Assembly: GCA_013076295.1 (NCBI GenBank) | Contig: RQOL01000729.1 | Span: 4,774,001-4,838,000, forward strand | Length of the DNA stretch: 64,000 nt | Reading direction: 5' to 3' | Source of the DNA: Sanderia malayensis | Taxonomy: Eukaryota > Cnidaria > Scyphozoa > Semaeostomeae > Pelagiidae | Shown: piece after piece, positions 10,560 to 22,100 of the stretch | How the letters are laid out: each line of letters starts with the position of its first letter | Position numbering within the stretch: the first letter of the stretch is position 1 | Translations under genes and position numbers: made by a program | The notes under the pieces: model-generated | Told to the model about the DNA's origin: nothing | Database searches by the model: none | What the model saw: only the letters and a program-made list of their open reading frames with translations

Positions 10560-11575
10560 TGATAATCCAATAATCCAATAATTTAATACTCCATATTTAG
10601 CATCTATGGCTTTTCCATCATCATTTCCAGACACAATAGGCGATGTTACTGCTAACAATACACGAAGGGAAATATCTAAAAGTTACAGACTCATTTGCAC
10701 ATAAGCTGAAACATTTAATAACATTTGCAGAAGTAGATGCTACTGGAAGATATGTTTACAGATTTCCAACACATCCAAGGTTTTCATATTGGGCATATAA
10801 TATGCTGTACAGGAGGAGACTGTTAGGACAAGGAAATTTTTACATAAAACAAAATCTCAATGAACGTCTGCTAACGATTGATCAATTGTGTGACACGATG
10901 AACACAGGAAATTATTCAACTGCTATGAATAAAGTAATGCATTATGCCAAAAATGTATCTGGTACCAATGCTTATTGAAACAGAAATAAAGAGCAATTGA
11001 AAGCAATGACACAAAAGGCCCACCAACTATATTTTGGACTCTCTCATGTGCAGAATATCATTGGTCTGAATATCATCAACTGTTTCATACATCAGACTCA
11101 GAAACTGATGTCTTTAAATGTGCCAGGGAAAATGTACTAAACTATCCACAAGTTTTAGATTACATGTTCACGTAAAGAGTGGAAGCTTTTCTGAAGCAAT
11201 GGTTGTACAAAACATTAGATGCAAAATGGCATTGGTTTAGGTATGAATTTGCTGTTCAACGAGGATCAATTCATTGTCATGGTTGGGCTAAATTAAAAAG
11301 TCATCCAGGTTTGTGTAACCTTTCCGATATAGCATTGAAAGGGATCTTGGCAAATAGAAAATGTTTGGAAACGCAAGATGGAAATGAAAGATGGAAATGA
11401 AAAATGTAGATTTAATTTCCCCATGAATATTTCAAACAACACTCATCTTTAATTTGAAAGAGTGAATACCAAAAATGGGAGTGAGAAATATCGCACAGTC
11501 ATCATCAGTAAAAGAAATGATACCAGGATTAATAGACATCAAAGGCTTCAATTACACGGTTGGCATGCAAACTCA
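10560..11575 (+). pseudogene. Helitron 2 Rep N-terminal half, broken
   Basis: The plus-strand reading includes a LASMAFPSSFPDTIGD start near 10600. After a frameshift it reads HPRFSYWAYNMLYRRRLLGQG (frame 10643..10978). Shifted frames then give PPTIFWTLSCAEYHW near 11030, [16 protein letters not shown], and the HUH block RGSIHCHG near 11265. At 11390-11560 it repeats the CRFNFPMNISNNTHL and RINRHQR blocks also present in Helitron 1. The Rep N terminus missing from Helitron 1 is thus present here in opposite orientation. Sequence similarity in the shared blocks is high, so the two are members of one family. It breaks off at about 11575 against Gypsy sequence. Confidence 0.8.
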
Positions 11576-11579
11576 ATAC

Positions 11580-12098
11580 AGGGTTGGCACGCAACTGCTG
11601 TTTGATCACTATTTGCTTTGATGAAGTTGTAGGTATATCAGGAGAAATTTCTTCATTTGATTTAGAAAACTCTGGTAAGTCACTCACCGCTATAGAACAA
11701 TCAGGAGGGGCAGAATCCTTCGCTTCACGAATCACTCTTCTATTTCTTCGTATTATTGTCCCATTAATATCTACCAAGTAAGATCTAGGGCCAACTTTTC
11801 CAATGCAAGCACCTCTTTTCCACGTTTTGCTCTTCTTATCCACTGGCTTCACTCTAATCGGTTGACCAATAACCAATTCGGGTAGTTCTTTGGCTCCCTT
11901 GTCAAAGCATTTCTTGCCAATTTTCCGCTTCAAGATGAGTTTCTTCTTAACATCTGGTTGTACTTCTGGTTCCAGCAACTGGGCTGCCACCGGTAAAGTT
12001 GTCTTCGCCCTCCTCGACATGAGTGGCTGCACTGGACTACTATCACAGAATAGAGATAATACAGAAGGCCAACTCAAGCATTTTCGATGGTCACGCAT
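11580..12098 (-). pseudogene. Gypsy-type integrase C-terminal end
   Basis: The open frame from 12098 contains SSPVQPLMSRRAKTTLP, the conserved segment after the catalytic core of many Gypsy/Ty3 integrases. It is followed by GQPIRVKPVDKKSKTWKRG and PRSYLVDINGTIIRRNRRVI, the SH3-like C-terminal fold. The catalytic core is absent. The last codons of the frame run into the Helitron junction at about 11580. It lies downstream, on the same strand, of protease/RT remains at 12330-13035, so both probably come from one element that suffered a large internal deletion. Confidence 0.7.
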
Positions 12099-12329
12099 GC
12101 AAGCGAGGTTAAGGACTCCAAAACACGTGTTGTGTGATATGCTAGATATAATAAATCAAAAAAGCACAATAATCATGCCTTCATTTTGTTATTCCGTGTA
12201 TCAGTGAAAGTTTCTTCACTTGTATGTAACGCCCTTTTACTGACATTCACGCACAACACCCGCTTTCCCTACCACTGCATTTTGTCACTATCTGCCATTA
12301 AACATAGGCCTATTCTCTCTTCCTATTGT

Positions 12330-13035
12330 TCGCCCATTGTTTCGCCCCTGGCTACATGAAAACGAGTTTAAGGACTCCACAAAATCCATGACCATGAGCT
12401 TCAAAGGATACTGACACGAGTTTTTTCCTTTCCTCACTACCACTTGACTACTGATCCAATCGGTTGGTTCTGTCACTTTCTTCACCACTTTCATCTTCTC
12501 AAGGTCTTCAATATGTTTCTTCAGCTCTTTTCGAATCGGAATCACCACCTGCCTTGGGGCATGTTTCACCAGTATCACGCTTTGGTCAACTTCCAAATGA
12601 TATTCTCCAGGCAAACATCCCAATCTATGAAACAAACCACCGTATTCCGCCAAGAGCATCTCTTTCGTCATCGGTTGATATTCTCGGGCTGCTTTGCTGA
12701 CTGATAGTACATCCTGTGGCGCATTCAGCGTTATCAAACCAAGAGCTTCACTGGTATCTGCTGACAGTAGAGGCGCCATCTTTCCGGGTACCACATGAAA
12801 TTCGACTTTCTTATCAATATTTCCAAGCTTGCAAACCAATTTTGTACCTTCTTTAGGCTTGATCATTGATCCATTGTACATCTTCAAAAGTACCTTGGTT
12901 TTCGTCAGTCATATCGGGTTTTCCGCTGGCACTTTTCTGTATTCATCTTCAGATATAAAGTTGCATGTTGATCCCGTATCGATCTGACTTCGAATTTCTT
13001 TGCCGTCAGTCTGTGGTGCATTGGGACTACTGATT
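12330..13035 (-). pseudogene. Gypsy-type protease and N-terminal reverse transcriptase
   Basis: Minus-strand reading gives an aspartic protease signature SQIDTGSTCNFI near 12985-12955. The frame then passes one TGA at about 12913 and continues in frame as 12887..12330. It includes a protease C-terminal strand (HVVPGKMAPLLSADTSEALG) and the start of RT (CLPGEYHLEVD, RKELKKHIEDLEKM, TEPTDWISSQVVV). Homology ends where the RT palm should start; the catalytic YxDD, RNase H and integrase core are missing. Protease-RT order is that of Gypsy/Ty3 pol. This is a different family from the Gypsy copy at 39.8-43.3 kb. Confidence 0.75.
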
Positions 13036-13102
13036 TACTTAGATATATACTACGAGCTATTCCCAAGAGTAAGCATGCATTCGTGCCCACGCGTAACAAC
13101 GC

Positions 13103-13599
13103 ATGTGTGAAAACAAAATTAAAGTAAGAGTCATTGTTTATCGTAACAATGATGAATCAGTAGTGAAAACATCTAAAAGAAAAAGACCTTCCGACATGAA
13201 GTTATCAATTGAACAACTGTCAAATGATAAGATTCAAGAAGCATATTCAACAATCCTCCTGAATTACATTTCAAGAAAAGCAAAGGAGTATTGTAAGAAG
13301 TGTTTCAAATCTATTATTGATCCTCATATTGATCATAGTGCAGACTGTATAACAACAAATGCATTCAAGTTCATAACATTGATTATGCAAATACGAACAT
13401 GTTAGCTCAAGGGAAGGAATCATTCAAAAAAGCAATGCTTGAAAAATTGAATAAGCATAAACAGCATTCCGATCACAATGATGAGCTTGAAAGATTATAC
13501 AATGAAATGTTGAGCAGAGAATCTCTAGAAAGATCAAGATACTTATTACAAACTCTGAGAAAGATGGTTTTGAGAGTATGTGAAACAGCATTCCCTTGA
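13103..13599 (+). pseudogene. Small lysine- and cysteine-containing ORF pair, possibly Polinton
   Basis: Two adjoining open frames (13103..13405 and 13399..13599) read a charged protein with EYCKKCFKSIIDPHIDHSADC, a Cys/His cluster, followed by an alpha-helical, lysine-rich tail. I do not recognise the family with certainty. Short Cys/His-rich proteins with a DHPS-like motif occur beside the packaging ATPase in some Polintons, and an ATPase follows here on the same strand after 70 bp. A frameshift may separate the two frames. Confidence 0.35.
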
Positions 13600-13670
13600 A
13601 CGTTATAAGAACGTAACAAATTCCAACGTTTAATTAATTGTAAAAGTTCCAATGTTGTTATATAAGGAGT

Positions 13671-14166
13671 ATGATGTTGTTGAAATGTGTTATAAAAATG
13701 ACTTATGATCTGAGATTCAAAGCGCCTTTTTCTCTAATATTATCTGGTGTCAGTGGAAGTGGTAAGACGACTTGGGTGGAAAACCTACTACAAAACTTTA
13801 GAGCTTTAGACTTACCTGAAAACTTGTATGAGGAAATCGACAAATCAAAGAAAACGATAACCATCATTGTTGATGATCTAATGCATGAAATAGCAAGCTT
13901 TAAAGACCTTGGCTTTAAAGTTATTTAAAAAGGGTAGGTCTCACCTTAACATAAACGTAATTGTAATGATGCAGAATCCATTTCCAAGAGGTAGCAAAAT
14001 GAGAAATCTTGTTCTAAGCACACAATATCAAGTTTTATTTAAAAATCCAAGAGATAGAAGTCAAATCAGATATCTAGCACAGGAAAGCATGCCATCTTCC
14101 CAATTTGGAACGAACATCTTTCCACGTGAAGCTCCAATGATCATATTCAAACCAAAAAAGCTATAA
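13671..14166 (+). pseudogene. Polinton packaging ATPase (FtsK/HerA type), deleted and frameshifted
   Basis: The first frame (13671..13928) has APFSLILSGVSGSGKTTWV, a Walker A in the context typical of Polinton/adintovirus A32-like ATPases, and a possible Walker B ITIIVDDLMHEIA. It then shifts to 13909..14166, with INVIVMMQNPFPRG and VLFKNPRDRSQIRYLAQ, the sensor/arginine-finger region of the same family. The combined length of about 165 codons is shorter than usual (over 200), so a middle part is deleted. In Polintons this enzyme packages DNA into capsids. Neighbouring integrase and capsid-like pieces on the same strand support a decayed Polinton. Confidence 0.7.
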
Positions 14167-14199
14167 ATAGGATTGAATGCTTAAACGTTAGTAATAGAT

Positions 14200-14787
14200 G
14201 GTGGTGATGGACTATGAAAAATTAATCAACAATAACCTGAAAAGGAAATTTCAGGCAAGCTTCCACCAACGAAAAAGATAGTTATAAGGAAGAAGAAGAG
14301 TGTATTATCAAAGATGGGTGGAGATGAAAAGAAAGTTATAAAAACAACACAACATCATTTGGAAAGGAGGAGGCAAAGGAAGAAACATTGCTCTAACGTT
14401 AAACTAATGAAGATGTTAATTGATTTAATATGAATACTGAAAAGTTGGATTCTGATCCTTCTGTGCCTGGTTCTCTGGGGGGTTTAAATAAAGCATACAG
14501 GGAATTTAAGAAGTTGATTCCTAATTTCAAAAGGCAAGATATCGAGGAATAGAGCAAAACTAGTTTGGCGTAATCATTACATAAACCTAGTAGGAGGAAT
14601 TTCAAACGTGAGAGAATAACAACTACAAGGAAGAATTACAACTCATGTATTTACCAAAAACATTTATTGTTGAAGTGGTTTTTCAAAAGAAAAAGCGAAA
14701 AGGAAAAACGTCTATTTAATAAGATGGCAAGGCTATCCACCACAGTTTGATGAGTGGGTTGATGGAGCACAATTGGAGGCGATATGA
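14200..14787 (+). pseudogene. Polinton integrase remnants: N-terminal segment and C-terminal chromodomain
   Basis: Reading from ATG 14430, the segment SVPGSLGGLNKAYREFKKL and, after a stop, LHKPSRRNFKRERI match the N-terminal zone of Polinton retrovirus-like integrases. The DDE core is absent. From about 14655 the sequence reads FIVEVV and, in a shifted frame, YLIRWQGYPPQFDEWVDGAQL, a chromodomain as found at the C terminus of these integrases. The core was therefore removed by an internal deletion near 14630. A short very basic ORF precedes it (about 14240-14400); its nature is unknown. Integrase normally sits at one end of a Polinton. No terminal inverted repeat was found. Confidence 0.6.
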
Positions 14788-16066
14788 TTGATGAGGAATT
14801 TGATTTGGTCCCTCCTTCAGGATTCACCACTGATAAAAACAAGTTAGTTGATTATATGGTAACTTTACCTCATGTATTCAGCTTGGATAGCAAGAGAAAG
14901 TGGGAAATGGGATTATTACAAATGCCTCTACCAGATAGAGGAGAGCAAGGATTGTATGAGCAATATTGGTTTTCAATTTAAAATGAGTATGCCGTGATCA
15001 CTGATAAAGATGGTAACATGATAAAGTGGGGAGTATATGTATTCTTTTATGAGAAAGTCTTTCTCAATAAAGACATCATCAAGACGAGAGATAACACTTT
15101 CATGTACTATGAATTCAAGAGATTATTTGATGACATGTTATTGGATTTTCCTGATTTTAGTTATCAGTTAAAGAATAAGTTTTCAGTTTCCTTGATTAAA
15201 GGAAAGGTAGAGTTTGAAATAAAGGATGATTTAAGATCATTAGAATACTACGAGCTAGAGAAACAACACAAACTAGTTCGTTGTCCATTAGATTTTCAAG
15301 ACCACTAGCATATTTCCTTGTATTAGAAGGTGATTTGACTAATACGTTGGAAGATTTTATTTGATCATATACAAAAAGAAAGCTGATGGGGGTTCAGTTA
15401 AAGGAAGGAAGTTTAAATGTTTAACGAGAATCAAAGATGGTGTACTTGTAAATCCACATACAGCTATAAATGTGAGATGTCATCTTCTAGAAAGCAACTA
15501 TCTTGAATGAATTGAAAAGAAACGAGTATTGAGAAAGCTGTCGTTTTTTTATGTACATTTTGATACCTATGTGCGATATTTTGCTCCAAAGAACATAGTG
15601 TTAGCATAGATGCTGATGATGATAATCTTATAAATCAATATTTTTCTATTCATCTAAACAATATACTGGTGAGACATCTGGTACCGTAAGGATCAGACCT
15701 GTAAATTGAATATGTACATAACACTAACCAATAGAAGTGTAACATTAACTCAACCACTAATGGGTGTTAAAAAATGCAGAATGATTGGATGTACATTCTT
15801 TCGAAAGGATGTGAGAGTAAATCACAATGTGTTTGCCGTTTGTTGTAACTTTATTATAAGTAGAGACATTATTCCACTATTGGGATTGGTGGTTTATGAT
15901 GATGATAGGAAAGACACCATTCACAAAGTAGCTATCAACCCACCATCATATGATGTTATAACTTCAAACATAAAGTCAATCAATATTAGAATCCAGGGTT
16001 GGGAAATACTACAGGATATATCTAATCAGTTTGAAGAAACGTGCTGGATTGACTTACAATTCAGTT
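14784..16066 (+). pseudogene. Penton / minor capsid-like protein of a Polinton, broken
   Basis: Three same-strand pieces are visible. 14784..14978 (DYMVTLPHVFSL, KWEMGLLQMPLP) resembles the start of Polinton minor capsid (penton) proteins, where a TLPS...W-E-VGL-E pattern is usual. 14994..15308 continues with KFSVSLIKGKVEF. 15706..16066 ends with AINPPSYDVITSNIKSI and a C-terminal CWIDLQFS, comparable with the family's last beta strands. Stops and frameshifts separate the pieces. The similarity is from pattern memory, not a search. The gene abuts the Penelope-like element at 16077, which may have cut off the rest of the Polinton. Confidence 0.45.
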
Positions 16067-16076
16067 AAGATAATCA

Positions 16077-17961
16077 ATGATTTTTCGTTCTGTCAAAGAC
16101 CTTCCCATTTCGTCTCTTAGTAAACTTAACATTGATAGTATTAAAGCCAAAATCAAAAATATTGCCTTTTCCTCCTATCACACTTGCAGAAGCCCTCCCC
16201 GTTCTTCTAATCTTACCAAGGCTGAGTTTCGATGTTTATATGAACTATCCAAAATGAAGGATATCATCATTTGCAAGCCTGTTAAGGGGAATGGTGTGGT
16301 TATTCTTAACAAAATTGATTATTTGGATAAAATTAATTGTATTTTCTCGGATTCCACCAAATTTAAAAAACTTGACGTTGATATTCCCGATTTATGCCTC
16401 AAACGTGAAAACAAACTTATACGATTTCTCCGTGATAAATTACTTAAAAGCAAGTCTATCTCGTAAGATACTTATTCCTCGATTTTTACTTCTGGTAGCA
16501 ACCCTGGTATTTTATATTGCCTTCCCAAGGTCCATAAGGATGAGTGCCCTGCGCGGCCCATTCTGTCGGCCTTGGGAACTTACAATTACAAACTTTATAA
16601 ATTCCTTGTTCCCCCTCCTTCGCCCTTTTACTATTAATGAATTTTCGGTTTATGACTCGTTTTCCTTTACTAATGAAATATCATCTTTTAATTTGTCGCA
16701 CTCTTGTATTATGGCTAGTTTTGACGTTTCTAATTTATTTACTAATATCCCTCTTAATGAAACTCTAGATATTTGCACTAATTTAGCGTTTGAAGACAAA
16801 GATTTAGTTATTTTTAAAGATTCGTCATTTTCCCGTAACAATTTTCGCAAGCTTTTAGAATTTGCCACTAAGGAATGTCATTTTTTGTTTAATGGTCAAC
16901 TCTTTGATCAAATTGATGGTGTCGCTATGGGCTCCCCCTTGGGGCCCACATTAGCTAATATATTTATGTGTTTTATGGAATCGTCCTTTCTCAACAATTG
17001 TCCGTCTGAATTTAAACCTCTTTTTTATCGCCGCTATGTAGATGACACTTTTTGTTTATTTAAGTCTCATGAGCAAATTCATCAGTTCCATAATTATATT
17101 AACAATATCCACCCCAATCTTAAGTTTACAGTTGAAATTGAAAATTCTGGATCCCTCTCTTTTTTAGATGTTTTTGTTTCCCACCTAGACCTTGGTTTTC
17201 AAACTAGTTTGTTTAGAAAAAAGACTTTTACTGGCTTATATTCTCATTTTGATTCTCTCACTCCCCTTAAATTTAAGCGTAATCTTATCTCTGTTTTGTT
17301 GATGCGAGCCTATAGGATCTGTTCATCTTATGCTACATTTCATATTGAAGTTACCCGTATTAAACGTTTTCTTAGTCTTAATGGTTATCCTCTGCAACTT
17401 ATTGACTATACTATTCGTATGTTTCTTAATAAATTATATCAGCCACCTATTTGTAGAGACACTGTTCCATATAAGAAAATTTTGGTTTGTCTCCCGTTTT
17501 TAGGATTCCATTCTCTTCAAATACGTAAACAACTTAATAAGATTTTTTCTGAAGCCTATCCGGATATTAAACTTCATTTCGTTTTTTCCTCCACTAAACG
17601 TATCTTGTCTTTTTTTCATTTTAAAGACTGTTTTCCGATTTCGATTTGTTCTCAGGTTGTTTATCAATTTAAGTGCACAGGTTGTAATGCCTGTTACTAT
17701 GGGAAGACCTCCCGCCATTTAGCCACTCGCAGCCGGGAACATTTGGGAATAGGAAAAGCAGGTCAACCTGTTAAGTCTTCCTCTTCGGCCATACTAGACC
17801 ACCTTATTGCCTCTGGGCATGAGGCCACTCTTGACAACTTTTCTATTTTAAAGAAAGCATCCAATGAGTTTGATCTCCTTTTGTTTGAAAGCCTTCTCAT
17901 CCTACGTGACCACCCCTCCCTTAACAATCAAACGTCTAGCATTCCCCTACAGCTATTTTAA
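16077..17961 (+). pseudogene. Penelope-like reverse transcriptase with C-terminal GIY-YIG endonuclease
   Basis: The frame from 16077 reads an N-terminal region (ELSKMKDIIICKPVKGNGVVIL), stops at TAA 16464-16466, continues in the same frame with CLPKVHKDECPARPILSALG, and shifts near 16618 into the frame ending at 17961. Visible RT blocks are ASFDVSNLFTNIPL, GVAMGSPLGPTLANIF and the catalytic YVDD at 17035-17046. A CCHH-like linker and a GIY-YIG domain follow (FKCTGCNACYYGKTSRHLATR, 17662-17730). The product would copy element RNA and nick the target. One stop plus one frameshift make this copy defective. The domain order RT then GIY-YIG is diagnostic for canonical Penelope elements. Confidence 0.88.
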
Positions 17962-18075
17962 TTTTCTTTGTTTTTCATTGCATTTTAGTCCGTATTGCCT
18001 CTAAACTATTTCACAATTGTATTCTTTTCTTTGAGTTCTGCCTTCGTTTGATAAAATATAAATATTGCATGTAGT

Positions 18076-18134
18076 CTACTTCTTATCATCTGAGGATGCT
18101 GACAGTTATTCAGCGAAACATTATGAATATGTCG
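18076..18134 (+). ncRNA. Hammerhead-ribozyme-like motif in Penelope 3' region
   Basis: CTGAGGA (18090-18096) fits the CUGANGA core. GCTGA (18098-18102) pairs with TCAGC (18110-18114) as helix II. GAA follows (18115-18117). ACAT (18118-18121) pairs with ATGT (18129-18132) as helix III, and C18133 after GT gives the expected UH cleavage site. Hammerhead motifs are known in Penelope-like elements. Helix I is poor here (only a G-U and an A-T next to the core), so activity is doubtful. Confidence 0.5.
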
Positions 18135-18363
18135 TTTTAATTTAATTTAATTTTTGTCATGGATTTGTCTTTGGATTTGTCTATCATCAAGTTTTCACTG
18201 ATGATAAGCCTAAATATTTAGTCAAAAAAGATTTTGAAAGCTTAAATATGTGTTTGGAACTAAGTTCTCAATATTAATTCTTGGATTGAGCGAGTTTGTC
18301 AAGTTCCTGGTGTTGCTCTTGTTTTTGCTTGATAGAATAGGCCTAGGCCTACGTAGCCTAAAT

Positions 18364-19130
18364 ATGTCGGCCGATGATTCAAAATTGGACATACTAATAA
18401 ATGAAGTGAAGTCGCTGAGAGCAGAAGTTCGGTCTGCTACTGATAAATTTGAAGCTATAGAAAACAAATTTGTTTTGTTTATGTCAGTAACAAATAATGA
18501 GTTCAAAGGCCTCAAACAAGACTCAAAAGCGGTCCGTGAAAAACTTACTTCACTGGAGGAAAGTCAAAAATTCATAAGCAACCAGTATGACAGTCACAAT
18601 TTGGTTATGGATAACATAACTAAGAGTCACAATAAACTGGAGAAAGAAAATGTTGATTTGAATTCAAAAATAAAGAGGTTGGAAAGATGTCTAAAAGAAG
18701 AAAGTATGAAGAGAAACAAATTAGAACAACATGGCCGCCTTGAACAGATTGAGATCAGTGGTATACCACTTAAAGATGAGGAATCCTGTGAGGAGCTGGT
18801 AATAAAAATTGCTAACCTTGCTGGTGTCACAGTTAAACCTGAAGACATAAGCATTGCTCATTGTCTAAGAGGAGGTGGCACCATTGTTCAATTCATAACA
18901 AGGAAGATGCTTGATCTTTTTTTTTAATTCTAAAAAGAAGTTGAAGTGATCTTTTTTTTTTAATTCTGAAAAGAAGTTGAAGGGAAAAACTGTCAAGGAC
19001 TTGGGCCTCAACCCCCCTAAGAACAATCAAGGTAAAGTAACCCCTGGTTTCATCTGCATCAATGAAGGGCTAACACCTGAAAACAAACTGCTTCTGCATC
19101 AAACAAGAGAAAAATGCAAGGAGTTGAACA
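18364..19130 (+). pseudogene. LINE ORF1 protein with 35-bp internal tandem duplication
   Basis: Start chosen at ATG 18364 (MSADDSKLDI). A coiled coil is followed by GRLEQIEISGIPLKDEESCEEL and TVKPEDISIAHCL, the RRM-like block also seen in the minus-strand ORF1 at 3717-4525. The frame then stops at 18927. A 35/36-bp segment rich in T (TGATC, T-run, AATTC, AAGAAGTTGAAG) is present twice at 18912-18946 and 18947-18982 and destroys the frame. Downstream, 18977..19130 continues as the C-terminal domain (KTVKDLGLNPPKNN, GFICINEGLTPENKLLLH). RNA-binding chaperone role is known for the family. The copy is disabled by the duplication. Confidence 0.75.
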
Positions 19131-19139
19131 GAGTCTGGA

Positions 19140-22100
19140 CTGCATTAACAAAAGCTGAATTCTCAATGTTAGGAAAGAGTGAAAACTCTGCTTATTGGTA
19201 CTGCAGATCCTGTACCTCTGAAGCATTGCCATTTTCATGTCTTGATAACTGCAAAGTTACTAAATTATTTCATACTAGTGAATCTGTAAATGTTTACCAC
19301 ACAGGAGTTGCACTAAACGTTCACTAAAACAGCTTGAAAGCAAAATGGCTCAAAACTATTTGTGCATAACTTGTTTAAAAGATACATTACCATTCCATGA
19401 ATGTGACACTGAAATCTTACTCAACGATACATACAATTCCAACTTCAATTGTATTTGCCAAAATAAATCTCACTTAGACACATTGATGCTAAATAACAAC
19501 CTTTTAAATCTTGTTGATAACACTAAAAAAGCAAACCTGAATCTTAATGAGCTTAATTTTAATATGCAAAATAAACAATCAGAACTAGATCCAGATGAAG
19601 GACTTGTAAATGTGACTAATTTTAAATACTATACTAACCATGAATTTCATAAACTTATAAAAGATATTGACACAACTCAATGCTTTAGTCTCTTACATAC
19701 AAACATTTCATCTTTAGCTGGCAATTTTGAAAAGCTGGAATGCTTAATCAGTGATCTTGATTACAAGTTTGACATCATTGCATGCACAGAAACATGGATC
19801 CCAGAGGAGAATAAACATTTGTTTACACCAGGTATTCTTAATGGTCATTATAAGTATGAAGGAATTACGGGTAGCAGCTTAAAAGGAGGTTGTGGATTTT
19901 ATATCAAAGATACAATGTGCTACATTCCAAGACTTGATCTTGATTTTAAATACAAAGATGGGCATAACTCTGAGTTCGAAACCAAATGGATTGAGGTAAT
20001 TTGCAAGACTGGGCCAAATATAATCTTAGGAGTCAGTTATAGGCACCCAATAAAGAATGATACAAAATATATTGATTATTTGAAAAAAGCCTTAAAATCT
20101 ATCAATAAAGAAAAAAAGATGATTCAGATTGTAGGAGATTTCAACTTTAATTTGTTAAATCATGAAAAAGCTAAACCAGTTGGTGTATTCATAAACTTTA
20201 TGACCTCAAATTTGTTACAGCCGCACATTTTAGGTCCAACTAGATTCCTTGAAAATAATAAACCATCAATCATTGATAACATATTTACCAGTTATACAGA
20301 TAAAAACTGTAATAGCGGTAATTTATATAGTAAACTAAGTGATCACCTACCAAACTTTTTAATCATTGAAAATATAAATACTAACCTGGTGAAGGAACAA
20401 AAGATTTTTAAAAGGGACATGAAGAGCTTTGATGAAGAAAAGTGTGTTAATGAATTAAATTCAGAAGAAATATCTTACAATATAATCGGTGAAAATGATG
20501 TAAATAAAAAATATGACATATTTCATCAACACTTTCTTAATGTTCTAAACAGCAATGCACCACTAAAACAACTATCTGAAAAAGAACAAAGACAGAAGAA
20601 TAAGCCTTGGATTACTAGAGGTATAATAAAATCAATTACAACAAAAAATCAACTATATAAGAAGTTTATCAAAACAAATGATACCTTCTTCTACAACAGA
20701 TATAAAATATTGAGAGATAAACTGAACCACTTAACTAGATCCCAAAAACGTAAATACTACAATGAGTTCTTTGAAAAAAATAAAAACAATATGAAAAAAA
20801 TATGGTCTCAGATCAACTCAATCATACATAAACGAAAGTCAAATCCCGGTAGTATGTGCCTAAATATTGATGGGTATAATGTTACTGATCCACTAGAAGT
20901 TGGAAATAAGTTCAATAAATTCTACACCACAGTTGCTCAGAAACTAGTAGATAAAATGAAGCCCCCTGTTACCAGGTATAAAGACTATTTAAAAAACCCA
21001 GTAGAGAAGACCTTCTACATGCAGCCAACATGTGCTAAGGAAATTGAGCAATTAATAAAAGAGCTTGATGGCTCTAAATCGAATGACATCTATGATATTT
21101 CAGTTAAGATGATTAAAATAGCAGCCCTGCAGATATCTGTAATTCCAAGTGATATTTTTAACAAGTCATTCCTGACAGGAGTTTTTCCACAAAAACTGAA
21201 AATGCTTTTGTATTACCATTACACAAGGGAGGCTCTAAACTTCTAATTACTAATTATAGGCCAATTTCTATTCTTCCTATATTGAGAAAATTATTGGAAA
21301 AACTAATGCAAACAAGGTTAGTAAACTTTTTGGACAGTAACAACATTATTTATGAACACCAATTTGGCTTCCAAAAGAATAAATCAACATCTTTAGCAAT
21401 ACTTGATGTTCAAGGAAAACTAATCCAGGCTATTGAACAAAAGCAAATAGCATGTAGCGTCTTTCTAGACTTTGCAAAAGCGTTCGACACAGTAAATCAT
21501 GATATTTTACTTGGAAAACTAGAGCATTATAGAATTAGAGGATTAGCAAATGCTTGGTTTGAGTCATATTTAAAAAATCGCTATCAAAAAGTTAAGATTG
21601 GCAGTACTCTATTTGATGAACAATTGATAACATTTGGTGTACCGAAAGGAAATGTCCTTGGACCAATACTCTTTCTTATTTATATTAATGACATTAAGGA
21701 ATCTTCTCTTTGCAGATGACACAAGCACACATTTTTGTCATGAAAACCCTGAGATGATAGAAATGATATATAACAATGAATTGATTAAAGTTTCAAATTG
21801 GCTAATTGCTAACAAACTTTCTCTAAATGTGTCCAAATCTAACTTTGTTTTGTTTCATTCAGCCCGTAAAAAAATTAAAAGTAACATAACAATAAAAATA
21901 AATGATGAAAATATAGAGGAAAAACCTTACACAAAAATATCTAGGTGTTTTAATTGACAAGAATTTAACTTGGTCTCACCACATACATCATATCAACCTT
22001 AAACTATCAAAAGGAATAGGAATCTTGTGTAAATTGAGACATCTTGTTTCAACAAATATGTTAAGATCACTCTATTTTACTTTTATTCAACCACACATTG

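Larger units (their letters stand above)
16077..18195 (+). mobile_element. Penelope-like element (5'-truncated)
   Basis: An RT/GIY-YIG coding region (16077..17961) is followed by a 3' untranslated part ending with a hammerhead-like motif and AT-rich sequence to about 18195. The same 3' part occurs alone at 38468-38723. The 5' border falls directly after the Polinton-like frame at about 16070. Confidence 0.8.

Noticed and set aside
10162..10581. 139-codon plus-strand open frame as one gene
   Set aside because: Its first half is antisense to Helitron 1 Rep and its second half is sequence from Helitron 2, so it is a chimera across the head-to-head junction.
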